Assembly: GCA_002721895.1 (NCBI GenBank)
Contig: PBLV01000065.1
Location: 1-64,000, forward strand
Direction: 5' to 3'
DNA: 64,000 nucleotides
Source of the DNA: Verrucomicrobiales bacterium
GTDB lineage: Bacteria; Verrucomicrobiota; Verrucomicrobiae; Limisphaerales; UBA1100
Positions 8,168-16,077 of the stretch are shown in pieces. The notes under the pieces were generated by a model. The model made no database searches. It had not been told where the DNA came from and saw nothing but the letters and a program-made list of their open reading frames with translations. Position numbers and translations under genes: made by a program. The first letter of the stretch is position 1. Each line of letters starts with the position of its first letter.

Positions 8168-10668
8168 TATTTCGGTCGGCTAAATTTTTGCGCGAGCCAG
8201 ACTTCCAGCGCGGCGAACAGGAGCACAATCAGGATCACCGGCAGCCAGAATTCAGCGCCAATGCGATCCTTCTTCAACGCCGGCCCTAAGTCGGCATTCT
8301 TCCACTCATGAATCCCCGCCACATCCTCCAGCTCTTCGCGTGTGGCAGGCGCTATCCCGGTCATGTTCGATTCACTTGTGTCCGGTTGTGTCGCAAAGCG
8401 CACATTTGGCGGCGCTACTACATCCCCCTCCGTGCCTTCCGGGTATTCATATATAACTTCATAAACACCCGCACGATCCGTCTCATCAAACTGCAGGGTA
8501 CCCAAGCCGTTCTCATTACTGACGGCCACTGGCTTGGCCTGCTTTATATCCTGGCCGGGCGAAACAATTTTCGCCTGCAAATTGGCACCCACGGGGCCCA
8601 ATTCGCGCGTAAATGACCCGCCCGCCACGAGATTCAAATTCGCGTCCTGATTCAGCAGGATGGAACCGATGATCTTGTCGTAAAGTGGCACCGAGTGTGG
8701 GCTGGCGGGAAGTTCGCTCCAGTCCGTATCCGCCGTGTAGGCAAATTGATAGACGCGACCCAAGCCCCACGTGTGCTCCACGATGGCCGGGGAACCTGAT
8801 GGGAGAACCACCTCATCCCCCACCGCCGGCTCCACAGGGTTCAGCTTCGCCAACGTCTCGGCATCACTACCATAAGCATCCGCCACACTGGCCAAATTCT
8901 CCCCCTCTTGGAGCGCATGCCGCCCCTCGGCGAAGGCCAGCACGGTCTTGGCTAAGCCAATTTCCTCATTCAATTCAACCTTTTCCCCGTTGGCATAACG
9001 CACCGCAGTCTCGCCCTCGTCGCCCACCACCCAGCCAGTGAAGGGGGCAGAATCACCCTTGGCAAACAAGGCGCCGTCCTTGACCTCCGTCCTCGATGCC
9101 GCCACCGCAGCCGGCACGTTCAAGAGTTGCCGTCGGAAAAAGCGCGGACCTCGGCCACGCCCCCCCAAGGAACCACTATCGGCACTGTTCCACATTTCGA
9201 CCACGGGATGCTCGTAGTTGGAATCCTGCAGTGAGGTGTAAATACCCAGCTGCCCCTCATCCCCCTGCGCCGTGCCAAATGCCGCCGGGAGGAGGCCCAG
9301 TTTTTCGTGAAGATTCTCGTTATAAAACTCGCGATCCAGTTTGGAGCCGGGAAAAACCAAGAGCCCGTTTCCACGCCCTACAAACGAAGCCAGTTCCGTG
9401 ATGAATTCATCCGGGAATTGCGCGAGCTGGACATTGGCCAATACCACGGCGCGGTAGGACGCCCAGTCGATAACTTGGCCGCCAACAATGTCACGCGGCT
9501 GACGAGTAACCGTGCTGATGTAAAACTCGGCTTCCTTTCCCACGGCGGCCGGCACCATCGCCGCCTCCAAGAGCTTGGTTTCATCCCGGTCAAATTCATC
9601 GCTTGGATCGCCGTTGATCACCAGCACACTTACCTTCTTCAGCGCGTTAACCACGATACTGCGGCTGTTGTCCGCCGCCAGATTATCGCCATCACCCTGG
9701 GCAATACTGGCCGTGACGGTATGCAGGCCCGGCTTTTCAAGGGTGATCAGAAAAGGAAATGTCTGGGTGTCACCTGCCTCAAGATTGGGGACGACCACGC
9801 GTTCCTGCACGGTTTCATCGCCACCCACGCGAAGATTAACCTCGATCGATTCCCGATCGGATCCGGAAAAATTGCGCAGTGCCATGTTGATTCTCACCGG
9901 CTTGCCCGCCGTCACCAAGCCCTCGGCCGGTGACAGGCTGGTGATGCCGATGTTGTCCGGCGACACCGCACCCCCCACGATAACAAAGTGCACCCGAATC
10001 TTTTTCCCTTCGTCCTTGGATTGCTCCTCAATCAGTTTCTTCATCGCAGCGGATTGCCGCCAGCCAATTTCCTGATTGTCCGTAACCACATAAATTTCGC
10101 GCCGAATGGAGGTGGAGCCTTCCAGTTTCTTGACCGCTTGAGCGACCGACGGAAAAAGTGCCGTCGCCCGGTCGCTTAGAGGGGCGGCACCAATACTCTC
10201 GTAAAGCGCCAAACGATCCGAGGAGGGGTTGGCTTGAATGGGCTTGGGTTTGTCAGAGGCCAAGTAGAAAGCGGCCGCCGAACCGGGGGGGAGCGTCTCG
10301 ACGATGTTGCTGCAGGCAGCCTTGGCGCGCTCGAAGCGGGTGGTGGAGCCGTCCTTCATGCCCATACTGAAGGAATTGTCCAAGACCAGCACGCTGGTGA
10401 CACTAGTTTGGCCAATCACCGAGGAGGAATCGCGCATCACCGGCCGGGCCAGAGCGAAGGCCAAAAGCGCCAACATCGCGCAACGCAGCAGGAGCAGGAT
10501 CAAATCCTCCAGCTTCATGCGCCGCTGGTTTTGATCGATGGAAAGCTGAACAAATCGCATCGCCGCCCAGGTAATCTTGCGGAACTTGCGACGGTTTAAC
10601 AGGTGAATGATGATGGGCACCGCGATGGCGGAGATGCCGAGGAGGAGAAGTGGATTTAAAAAGCCCAT
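8167..10668 (-). CDS. BatA-like aerotolerance-type membrane protein with VWA domain (cluster A)
   Basis: 833 residues. The N-terminus is a typical BatA/aerotolerance-regulator leader: hydrophobic MGFLNPLLLLGI, then HLLNRRKFR, then a second helix near 55-75 ending in ALARPVM. The VWA metal motif D-N-S-F-S is intact at residues 97-101. A C-terminal helix ends in LAQKFSRPK. Around residues 578-625 a stretch beginning ALQEGENLASVADAYG and ending GDEVVLPSG resembles a LysM module, unusual for this family. It sits one nucleotide after the DUF58 stop and overlaps the next gene by one base, so the genes are co-translated. Family role: partner of MoxR ATPase through a VWA domain; named after the Bacteroides Bat locus, true function unsettled. 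Confidence 0.82.
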   Translation of the reverse strand: MGFLNPLLLLGISAIAVPIIIHLLNRRKFRKITWAAMRFVQLSIDQNQRRMKLEDLILLLLRCAMLALLAFALARPVMRDSSSVIGQTSVTSVLVLDNSFSMGMKDGSTTRFERAKAACSNIVETLPPGSAAAFYLASDKPKPIQANPSSDRLALYESIGAAPLSDRATALFPSVAQAVKKLEGSTSIRREIYVVTDNQEIGWRQSAAMKKLIEEQSKDEGKKIRVHFVIVGGAVSPDNIGITSLSPAEGLVTAGKPVRINMALRNFSGSDRESIEVNLRVGGDETVQERVVVPNLEAGDTQTFPFLITLEKPGLHTVTASIAQGDGDNLAADNSRSIVVNALKKVSVLVINGDPSDEFDRDETKLLEAAMVPAAVGKEAEFYISTVTRQPRDIVGGQVIDWASYRAVVLANVQLAQFPDEFITELASFVGRGNGLLVFPGSKLDREFYNENLHEKLGLLPAAFGTAQGDEGQLGIYTSLQDSNYEHPVVEMWNSADSGSLGGRGRGPRFFRRQLLNVPAAVAASRTEVKDGALFAKGDSAPFTGWVVGDEGETAVRYANGEKVELNEEIGLAKTVLAFAEGRHALQEGENLASVADAYGSDAETLAKLNPVEPAVGDEVVLPSGSPAIVEHTWGLGRVYQFAYTADTDWSELPASPHSVPLYDKIIGSILLNQDANLNLVAGGSFTRELGPVGANLQAKIVSPGQDIKQAKPVAVSNENGLGTLQFDETDRAGVYEVIYEYPEGTEGDVVAPPNVRFATQPDTSESNMTGIAPATREELEDVAGIHEWKNADLGPALKKDRIGAEFWLPVILIVLLFAALEVWLAQKFSRPK

Positions 10669-10669
10669 G

Positions 10670-11581
10670 TCAATACTTGCTCTTCGAGGTACGCATGCGG
10701 AAGGTCAGGTAGTTGCTAATCACCTGAGCGAGGGGCTTGCTCGTGTCGACCTGTACGTAGTGGACATGGTTGCGTTCGCAGCCACGCCTGATGCGCCCAA
10801 GAAAATCACCGAAAACGCGCTTGTAGGTTTCACGGATTTCCCGAGGTCGCGTAAGCACCTTGGGAATCTGCTCCAAGCCGTGGAATTCCACGAGACCCTG
10901 AAAGGGGAAATCCAGCTCGTCGGGGTCCAAGGTGTGGAGAACAATCACCTCATGTCCGCCAAAACGGAGATGCTGGATACCCTCGAGGATTTCCTCATCA
11001 TCATCAAAGAAATCACTGATTATGATCACGATCCCCTTGCGCCGCAGCTTGAGGGCCATGTCATGCAAGGTGGCGGGGATGTCGGTCTTCTCCGTGCCGT
11101 CAAAAGCGGCCAGCCGGTTCATGATCTGGTAGATGGTACCCTTGCTGTCGCTGCGCGGCGCGTAGTCTCGCATGTTCTCGTCAAAAATGCCTAGGGCAAC
11201 CGCATCCCGCTGGTGAAGAATGAGGTATGAAAGGCAGGCGGCCATCATCTTGCCATACTGCAGCTTGGTGTACTTGCCGGAGCCGTACTGCATGGATTCG
11301 CTGCCATCGAGGAGGATGTTGGCGATATAGTTGGTTTCCTGCTCGTACTGCTTGATGTAGTAACGATCGGTGCGGCCCAACACCTTCCAGTCCAAGTGGC
11401 GGGTGTCATCACCGGGGGCGTATTCCCGGTGCTGGGCAAACTCGATGGCAAAGCCGCGATAAGGAGACTTGTGCTCGCCGGCCATGTAGCCTTCCACCAC
11501 GTACCGCGCGTGCAAACCCAGGGCCTCGGCGCGGGATATCGCCTCGGGATCAAGAAGAGCCTCGATTTGTTCCTGTTTCAT
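10670..11581 (-). CDS. DUF58 VWA-like protein (cluster A)
   Basis: 303 residues with the DUF58 signature Y-A-P-G-D-D-x-R-H-L-D-W (about 54-65), then the metal-site motif D-G-S-E-S at residues 92-96. No membrane segment or signal peptide is evident, so it is probably cytoplasmic or membrane-associated. It lies 34 nt behind moxR and one base ahead of the BatA-like gene, the canonical MoxR-DUF58-VWA order. The second copy is at 26707-27648. DUF58 proteins are thought to be VWA-domain clients or adaptors of MoxR AAA+ ATPases. Confidence 0.9.
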   Translation of the reverse strand: MKQEQIEALLDPEAISRAEALGLHARYVVEGYMAGEHKSPYRGFAIEFAQHREYAPGDDTRHLDWKVLGRTDRYYIKQYEQETNYIANILLDGSESMQYGSGKYTKLQYGKMMAACLSYLILHQRDAVALGIFDENMRDYAPRSDSKGTIYQIMNRLAAFDGTEKTDIPATLHDMALKLRRKGIVIIISDFFDDDEEILEGIQHLRFGGHEVIVLHTLDPDELDFPFQGLVEFHGLEQIPKVLTRPREIRETYKRVFGDFLGRIRRGCERNHVHYVQVDTSKPLAQVISNYLTFRMRTSKSKY

Positions 11582-11615
11582 GGGACGCAGCAGCCGGACA
11601 GCGTGGTGGGCGCGT

Positions 11616-12653
11616 TTAGCTCAGCTTTTCGTCCTGGGGCACGGCCTCGAGGATGCGGTCGACAATGTCATCGGATGTGATTCCCTCGGACTGCGCGGAG
11701 AAGTTGGGGATTATGCGGTGACGCATCACGGGGTGAGCCACGGAGGCGACATCCTCACAGCTCACGTGTACCTGTCCCTGCAGCATCGCGCGCGCCTTGG
11801 CAGCCATGATGAGGTTGAGACCCGCGCGAGGTCCGGCACCCCAAGTGAGCATTTCCTTGCAGACATCCAGCGCCTCATCGGTCTTCACGCGGGTGACGCG
11901 GACGATCTTGCGCGCGTATTCGAGCACATGATCAGATACCGGCATCTTGCGAACCGTCTGCTGCAACTGCACAATGTCATCGGCATTCAGCACGGCGGAA
12001 GGCGTGGCCGACGCGGTGCCGGTTACCATCTTCATGATGTCCAGTTCCTCCGAAGCATCGGGGTATTCCACCTTGATCATGAACATGAAACGGTCGAGCT
12101 GGGCTTCCGGAAGTGGATAGGTGCCTTCCTGCTCGATGGGGTTCTGCGTGGCTAGCACGAAGAACGGCTCCGGCAAATCATGATCTTCACCGCCAATCGA
12201 AATCTTGCGTTCCTGCATGGCCTCGAGCATCGCCGCCTGTGTCTTGGGCGGGGTCCGGTTGATCTCGTCCGCCAGAATGATGTTCGAGAAGATGGGGCCT
12301 TTCAGAAATTTAAACTGCCGCTCGTTGGTGGAGGGATCCTGAAAGATGACCTCCGTGCCAGTGATGTCGGTCGGCATCAGGTCGGGCGTAAATTGGATGC
12401 GCTTAAAGCCCAAATCCAAGGTCTGCGCGAGTGTGGAGATCAACAGCGTCTTGGCCAAGCCGGGCACACCCACCAGCAGCGCGTGGCTGCGTGTGAAAAT
12501 GGAGATCAACGTCTGGTCCACAACCTCCCGCTGGCCAACGATGACCTTGGAAAGTTCGTTGCGGATACTGGCGTGGGCTTCCTTGAGTTTCTCTACAGCT
12601 TGAAGATCGCCTTTTTCGAGTTTCGCGGGGGCGTCCTGGGTGGCTTCGCTCAT
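11616..12653 (-). CDS. MoxR-family AAA+ ATPase (cluster A)
   Basis: 345 residues. Walker A is GVPGLAKT (62-69), Walker B is IILADE (125-130) followed by the MoxR hallmark N-R-T-P-P-K-T-Q, and the sensor region reads LATQNPIEQEGTYPLPEAQL. MoxR ATPases act as chaperones that insert cofactors into, or remodel, protein complexes, usually via VWA-domain partners encoded next door. This is the first gene of cluster A; its promoter must lie in 12654-12728, downstream of the terminator of the preceding operon. No strong Shine-Dalgarno is visible. The cluster B paralogue is at 25712-26710. Confidence 0.93.
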   Translation of the reverse strand: MSEATQDAPAKLEKGDLQAVEKLKEAHASIRNELSKVIVGQREVVDQTLISIFTRSHALLVGVPGLAKTLLISTLAQTLDLGFKRIQFTPDLMPTDITGTEVIFQDPSTNERQFKFLKGPIFSNIILADEINRTPPKTQAAMLEAMQERKISIGGEDHDLPEPFFVLATQNPIEQEGTYPLPEAQLDRFMFMIKVEYPDASEELDIMKMVTGTASATPSAVLNADDIVQLQQTVRKMPVSDHVLEYARKIVRVTRVKTDEALDVCKEMLTWGAGPRAGLNLIMAAKARAMLQGQVHVSCEDVASVAHPVMRHRIIPNFSAQSEGITSDDIVDRILEAVPQDEKLS

Positions 12654-12728
12654 TGTTTGGATAAGGTTACTAAGGTTGGTTAGGTGACTGGGGGGAGACG
12701 GTTGCCCATCGTTGGAGTGATGGCAACC

Positions 12729-12766
12729 AAAAAAATCGCCCCAAGCAGTGATGCTTAGAGGGCGAT
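12729..12766 (-). terminator. Rho-independent terminator of the exported-protein operon
   Basis: On the minus strand ATCGCCC (12766-12760) pairs with GGGCGAT (12741-12735), with an inner AAGCA/TGCTT stem, followed by seven T (12735-12729). It lies 28 nt after the stop of the toroid-protein gene and separates that operon from moxR. Bases 12654-12728 show nothing else recognisable and should hold the moxR promoter. Confidence 0.85.
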
Positions 12767-12793
12767 CAATTCGAGCCTATTCAAATTAAATTA

Positions 12794-14017
12794 TCACTGC
12801 GGCCGGCCGGCCGTTGCGCGAAGCGTGGGATGAGTCCGGACACCCGCAGGCTTGGTCTGCAAAGAGAGGTTCACACCACGCGCGGACTGTGTCGGAATCC
12901 TGCCCAGAGGCGTGTAGCGATAGTAGACTTCCAAGCTCAGGGTTGCCCATGCAGTGGTGACCACGCGGCCTTCCTCCTTGGCACGCTTGCCCACGGGGCT
13001 CCAACTCCCATCCTCCTCCTGTGTTCTCAAAAGTAATGGGGTCATTCTACTGTTCCATGCCTCCCACCCATCGCCACCATACAGATTTAATGCCAGCGTA
13101 CCATAGTACCAATAGTAAAAATTCTCCTGCTTTTCATCAGGAAGATGGGCCATCATGTAGGCCACGGACTCCTCCAGCCGATCATCAAGTTGAGCGCCCG
13201 CGAACAACTCGTAGGAATACATCCCCACGGATGTCATGGTTGGGTTCGGTTGCGGGGTGCGGTAACCAAACATGCCACCCTGCTTGCCGGAACCCACAAG
13301 ATCCAGAAAATTCAACCCGCCAATGCGCACATCCTGTGGCACGGCGACACCGGAAATCTGCGCACTGGCCAGCGCCATGATCGCCCATCCGGAAACGGAA
13401 AGATCCCCATCGTGCACCTTCTCGCGGTAAGGCGCGTAACGCCAGCCGCCCGTTCGCGGGTTTTGCGCTTCGCAAATAAACTTGATCGCCTTTTCCAGCG
13501 GCTCCTTGATGCGCTCATCCTTTGACGCGCCATAAGCCTCGGCCAATGCCAGAGTGCCGATGGTTTGATCGTACATCCGTCCACCATCCATCATGCGACC
13601 ATCGGGCTGCACTTTCGTGAGGAGCCACTCCAACGCCTTGGCGACTGTTTCCTTGTAGGGCCCCTCCTGCGAGTGGCTGGCACCGTAGCTATAGAAGCAC
13701 ATCATCACCAGACCCGTGTGGGCGATGGGCGATTTGGTTTCCTCCCAGTGACCGGTTCTCTGCTGTTTCTTGACAAACCAGTCCAGCGCACGCTTGACGG
13801 CATCCTCGGTGGAATCGCTCCCACCCAATGTCTCCATGACCGCCCCGCTGCGATCGGCTAGACGGGCCGAGTTCTTGGTGATTCCCGGGGAAAGCCGGAG
13901 AGTCCGGCGAGACATCAATCCGCCACCGCGTAGTGAGCGGCCTTGAGCGGCCAACGTGTCGGCGGCAACGATGGCCATCAGCAACGCCGTTACAATTGTC
14001 AATCGCAAGTGTTTCAT
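12794..14017 (-). CDS. Exported prenyltransferase/squalene-oxidase-repeat (alpha/alpha toroid) protein
   Basis: 407 residues with an N-terminal signal peptide (about 1-24), then the local motif RSLRG (27-31) and RRTLR (37-41). The body contains several terpenoid-cyclase-type repeats of the form A-x-x-W-L-x-x-x-Q-x-x-x-G-x-W (for example DWFVKKQQRTGHWEE and LLRTQEEDGSW). No DxDD acid of squalene-hopene cyclases was seen, so it is probably a binding or scaffold toroid rather than a cyclase. It is the last of four minus-strand exported-protein genes, 22 nt after the preceding stop, and ends at a clear terminator. Function unknown; export is inferred from the leader. Confidence 0.8.
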   Translation of the reverse strand: MKHLRLTIVTALLMAIVAADTLAAQGRSLRGGGLMSRRTLRLSPGITKNSARLADRSGAVMETLGGSDSTEDAVKRALDWFVKKQQRTGHWEETKSPIAHTGLVMMCFYSYGASHSQEGPYKETVAKALEWLLTKVQPDGRMMDGGRMYDQTIGTLALAEAYGASKDERIKEPLEKAIKFICEAQNPRTGGWRYAPYREKVHDGDLSVSGWAIMALASAQISGVAVPQDVRIGGLNFLDLVGSGKQGGMFGYRTPQPNPTMTSVGMYSYELFAGAQLDDRLEESVAYMMAHLPDEKQENFYYWYYGTLALNLYGGDGWEAWNSRMTPLLLRTQEEDGSWSPVGKRAKEEGRVVTTAWATLSLEVYYRYTPLGRIPTQSARGVNLSLQTKPAGVRTHPTLRATAGRPQ

Positions 14018-14039
14018 GGAATCCCTCCGGCTGTGTGTT

Positions 14040-14897
14040 TCACTTCAGGGCACGGAGGGTTTCCGTGCGCCAATCGGTCGTGCCAGTTTGCATGAATATC
14101 TCAAAGGGATCCTCAAACATCTCCTCGGGCAACACCAAACCTGTCTCGGTATGGGGCTCCAGAAGCCCACTCAAGGTGGAGTTGAGGGGCTCAACCTGCT
14201 CCTCGAAAGGATCCGTCGGCTCCGTAACCGCAACCGGAGTGGAAGGCTCAGGTGAGGACGGAGGCTCCGGCGTGGTCACAGGCGGCGTCGCCGGCTCGAA
14301 CGGATCCACAATGGGTCCGTCAATGGTGGGTTCCAAGGCGGGCGGCAACTCGCCCTCGGGTCCACCAGAAATAGGAGGAGACTGGTTCACGAATGGATCC
14401 ACCTCGGGCGGTTCCGGAATGGGTGGGGCATGGCCGGGAGGAGGCGTCATCGGGCCTTGAGTGGTGGGTTCCGGGCTTTCAAAAGGATCAACGACCGGTG
14501 TCTCCGGCATGGGTGGCTCTTGACCGGGAGGCGGCTCGGTGGCCGGCTGGCCGTTCTCTCCACGATGTGAAGGTCGCTGGAAAGGGTTCCAGATGGGACT
14601 CTGAGTGGGCAGACTAGGCTCCTGCCCAGTGGGGTTTTCCAACTCAGGCCGGCCAGCGTTCGGGCGCTCGGGGGATTCTCCAAGCGGCCTAGCTCCACCC
14701 GTGTTTGCCGGGAGGGTGCCCCCAGGATAGGTGGGCGGAGGGCCGGAGAGCCGCATGCCGCGCAGGGCGCGCCGCGTAGGTTCGGACTGGGCGGTGGGGT
14801 CTGCGGCTAATAGATCGGCCGTCCAAAGTGCCACGCTCATGCCCGCGAAAGCCATTAGTCCGGCCAGTTTGAATTGCCGTTGGAGTTGATTCTTCAT
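14040..14897 (-). CDS. Exported Pro-rich protein with DPF repeats
   Basis: 285 residues from the ATG at 14897, preceded by AGGG; upstream in-frame residues lack a leader. Signal peptide about 1-32, then TRRALRG at 41-47. Most of the rest is Pro/Glu/Gly-rich and probably disordered. Five D-P-F motifs occur (VDPFESP, VDPFVNQ, VDPFEPA, TDPFEEQ, EDPFEIF). The segment GELPPALEPTIDGPI is nearly repeated in the upstream protein (GELPPALEPNVDGPI), showing the two are paralogues, this one without the glutaredoxin domain. No enzyme motif. Second-last gene of the operon. A structural or linker role is inference. Confidence 0.75.
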   Translation of the reverse strand: MKNQLQRQFKLAGLMAFAGMSVALWTADLLAADPTAQSEPTRRALRGMRLSGPPPTYPGGTLPANTGGARPLGESPERPNAGRPELENPTGQEPSLPTQSPIWNPFQRPSHRGENGQPATEPPPGQEPPMPETPVVDPFESPEPTTQGPMTPPPGHAPPIPEPPEVDPFVNQSPPISGGPEGELPPALEPTIDGPIVDPFEPATPPVTTPEPPSSPEPSTPVAVTEPTDPFEEQVEPLNSTLSGLLEPHTETGLVLPEEMFEDPFEIFMQTGTTDWRTETLRALK

Positions 14898-14983
14898 GAT
14901 TTTGCCCTGTTCTTTCGTTGTGCTACTGCCTTGCACATTTTGAGAGACGCACGGAATTGCTGGCCGGTCACAATTTTTTTGGC

Positions 14984-15018
14984 AAAAAAACAACTGGAAA
15001 GCCACCTTTATTTGGCTT
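14984..15018 (-). terminator. Possible weak terminator/attenuator after the DPF-glutaredoxin gene
   Basis: On the minus strand a 6-bp stem (15018-15013 with 15004-14999) has the TAA stop of the upstream gene in its loop, and a run of seven T follows eight bases later. The spacing to the T-run is longer than ideal, so partial termination is the most that is likely. Confidence 0.35.
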
Positions 15019-16015
15019 CCGGGGCGCAAAGCTTGCGCAACAATCCCTCGTTGTAGCCGATCATGACCCGGCCCTTGAAATCGATGACCGGCACTCCGGA
15101 GCTCGGGGGCAATCCCGCCTCAGCCAGCTTGTCATCTTTTTCCTTGGGACCGGTCGGATCTTTCTCCAAATCCACCTCCCGGAATGGGACTCCCTGACTC
15201 TTGAGCAAGTTGATGGCTTTCTTGCAGTATCCACACCAACTCGTGCAGTAAACCACCACCTCACCGGTGCCTTGGTTCACAGGCAGCTCGGGCTTGGGCG
15301 GAGGCGGCAAGGCCGGGCCTTTTCCGATGTTTTCAAACGGGTCCACCGGCAAAATTATTCCGCCCCCATCAATGGGGCCGTCCACGTTTGGCTCCAGCGC
15401 GGGAGGCAATTCACCGCCTAGGATGCCGGACAAAAAAGGGTCGACCTCGCCGCCCTCACCCGGAAGCGGCCCCGCGAATGGATCCTGAATTTCCGGCTCG
15501 CCTTCCGGGGGAGGCCCGAGCAATTCCGGCGGCATGCCCCCAAAGGGATCCAGAATGATCGTTTCCTCAATTCCCTCTTCACCACTTGGCAGTGGCCCCA
15601 TCGGCTCAAACGGATCACCATTACCTTCCCCGCCCACAGGAGGCTCATTCTCCCCACCGTGTTCCTTCTCTTCGCCCGGCAAGGGTTCCTGCCCCCCCAA
15701 CTGCCCTTCCGGCGGCAGGAGGTTAATCATCGGCGGACGACCCATTTCGGGGCGGCCAATCTCTGCGCCCAAAGGTTCCTCGGCGTTCAAAGAAGGAAAC
15801 CGACTCGCTATCAGCCGCCTTCCACGCAATGCACGACGATTCGCCTGTTCCTTTGCTCCCTGCAACAACGCGCCGTTGGTCCCTATGCCCTGTAACGTGC
15901 TCATCACGCCCATCGTGGCATTGATCCCACCCAAGGTGAATTGCGCCTGAACAGTCCATCCGGTCACCGCCATTCCCACCATCGCGAGCCATCGAGCCAA
16001 GGTCATCGTATTCAT
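15008..16015 (-). CDS. Exported DPF-repeat protein with C-terminal glutaredoxin-like domain
   Basis: 335 residues from the ATG at 16015, chosen because it directly precedes the hydrophobic leader; an upstream ATG at 16057 adds a charged extension. Leader to about residue 24, then NRRALRG at 59-65. A Pro/Gly/Glu-rich linker (~75-245) carries five D-P-F motifs. The last ~85 residues are a glutaredoxin/thioredoxin-fold domain: VVVYCTSWCGYC gives a C-x2-C redox pair, followed by a V-P-V-I-D segment supplying the usual cis-proline. A redox domain on a disordered exported linker suggests thiol-disulfide chemistry outside the cytoplasm, which is unusual for a glutaredoxin-like domain. Paralogous over its linker to the next gene. 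Confidence 0.8.
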   Translation of the reverse strand: MNTMTLARWLAMVGMAVTGWTVQAQFTLGGINATMGVMSTLQGIGTNGALLQGAKEQANRRALRGRRLIASRFPSLNAEEPLGAEIGRPEMGRPPMINLLPPEGQLGGQEPLPGEEKEHGGENEPPVGGEGNGDPFEPMGPLPSGEEGIEETIILDPFGGMPPELLGPPPEGEPEIQDPFAGPLPGEGGEVDPFLSGILGGELPPALEPNVDGPIDGGGIILPVDPFENIGKGPALPPPPKPELPVNQGTGEVVVYCTSWCGYCKKAINLLKSQGVPFREVDLEKDPTGPKEKDDKLAEAGLPPSSGVPVIDFKGRVMIGYNEGLLRKLCAPEAK

Positions 16016-16077
16016 TGTCTTTAATCCAAAAAGCCGAGATAGGCATCCCACGGCCATCCCGGCATTCTCAACCCAAA

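Noticed and set aside
12794..14017. Squalene-hopene cyclase
   Set aside because: It is exported, short for the family and lacks the catalytic DxDD; only the toroid repeats are shared.
14040..16015. Bacterial endocytosis-type adaptor binding by D-P-F motifs
   Set aside because: The proteins are exported and no adaptor-like gene is present; the eukaryotic analogy is not evidence. Kept only as repeated motifs.
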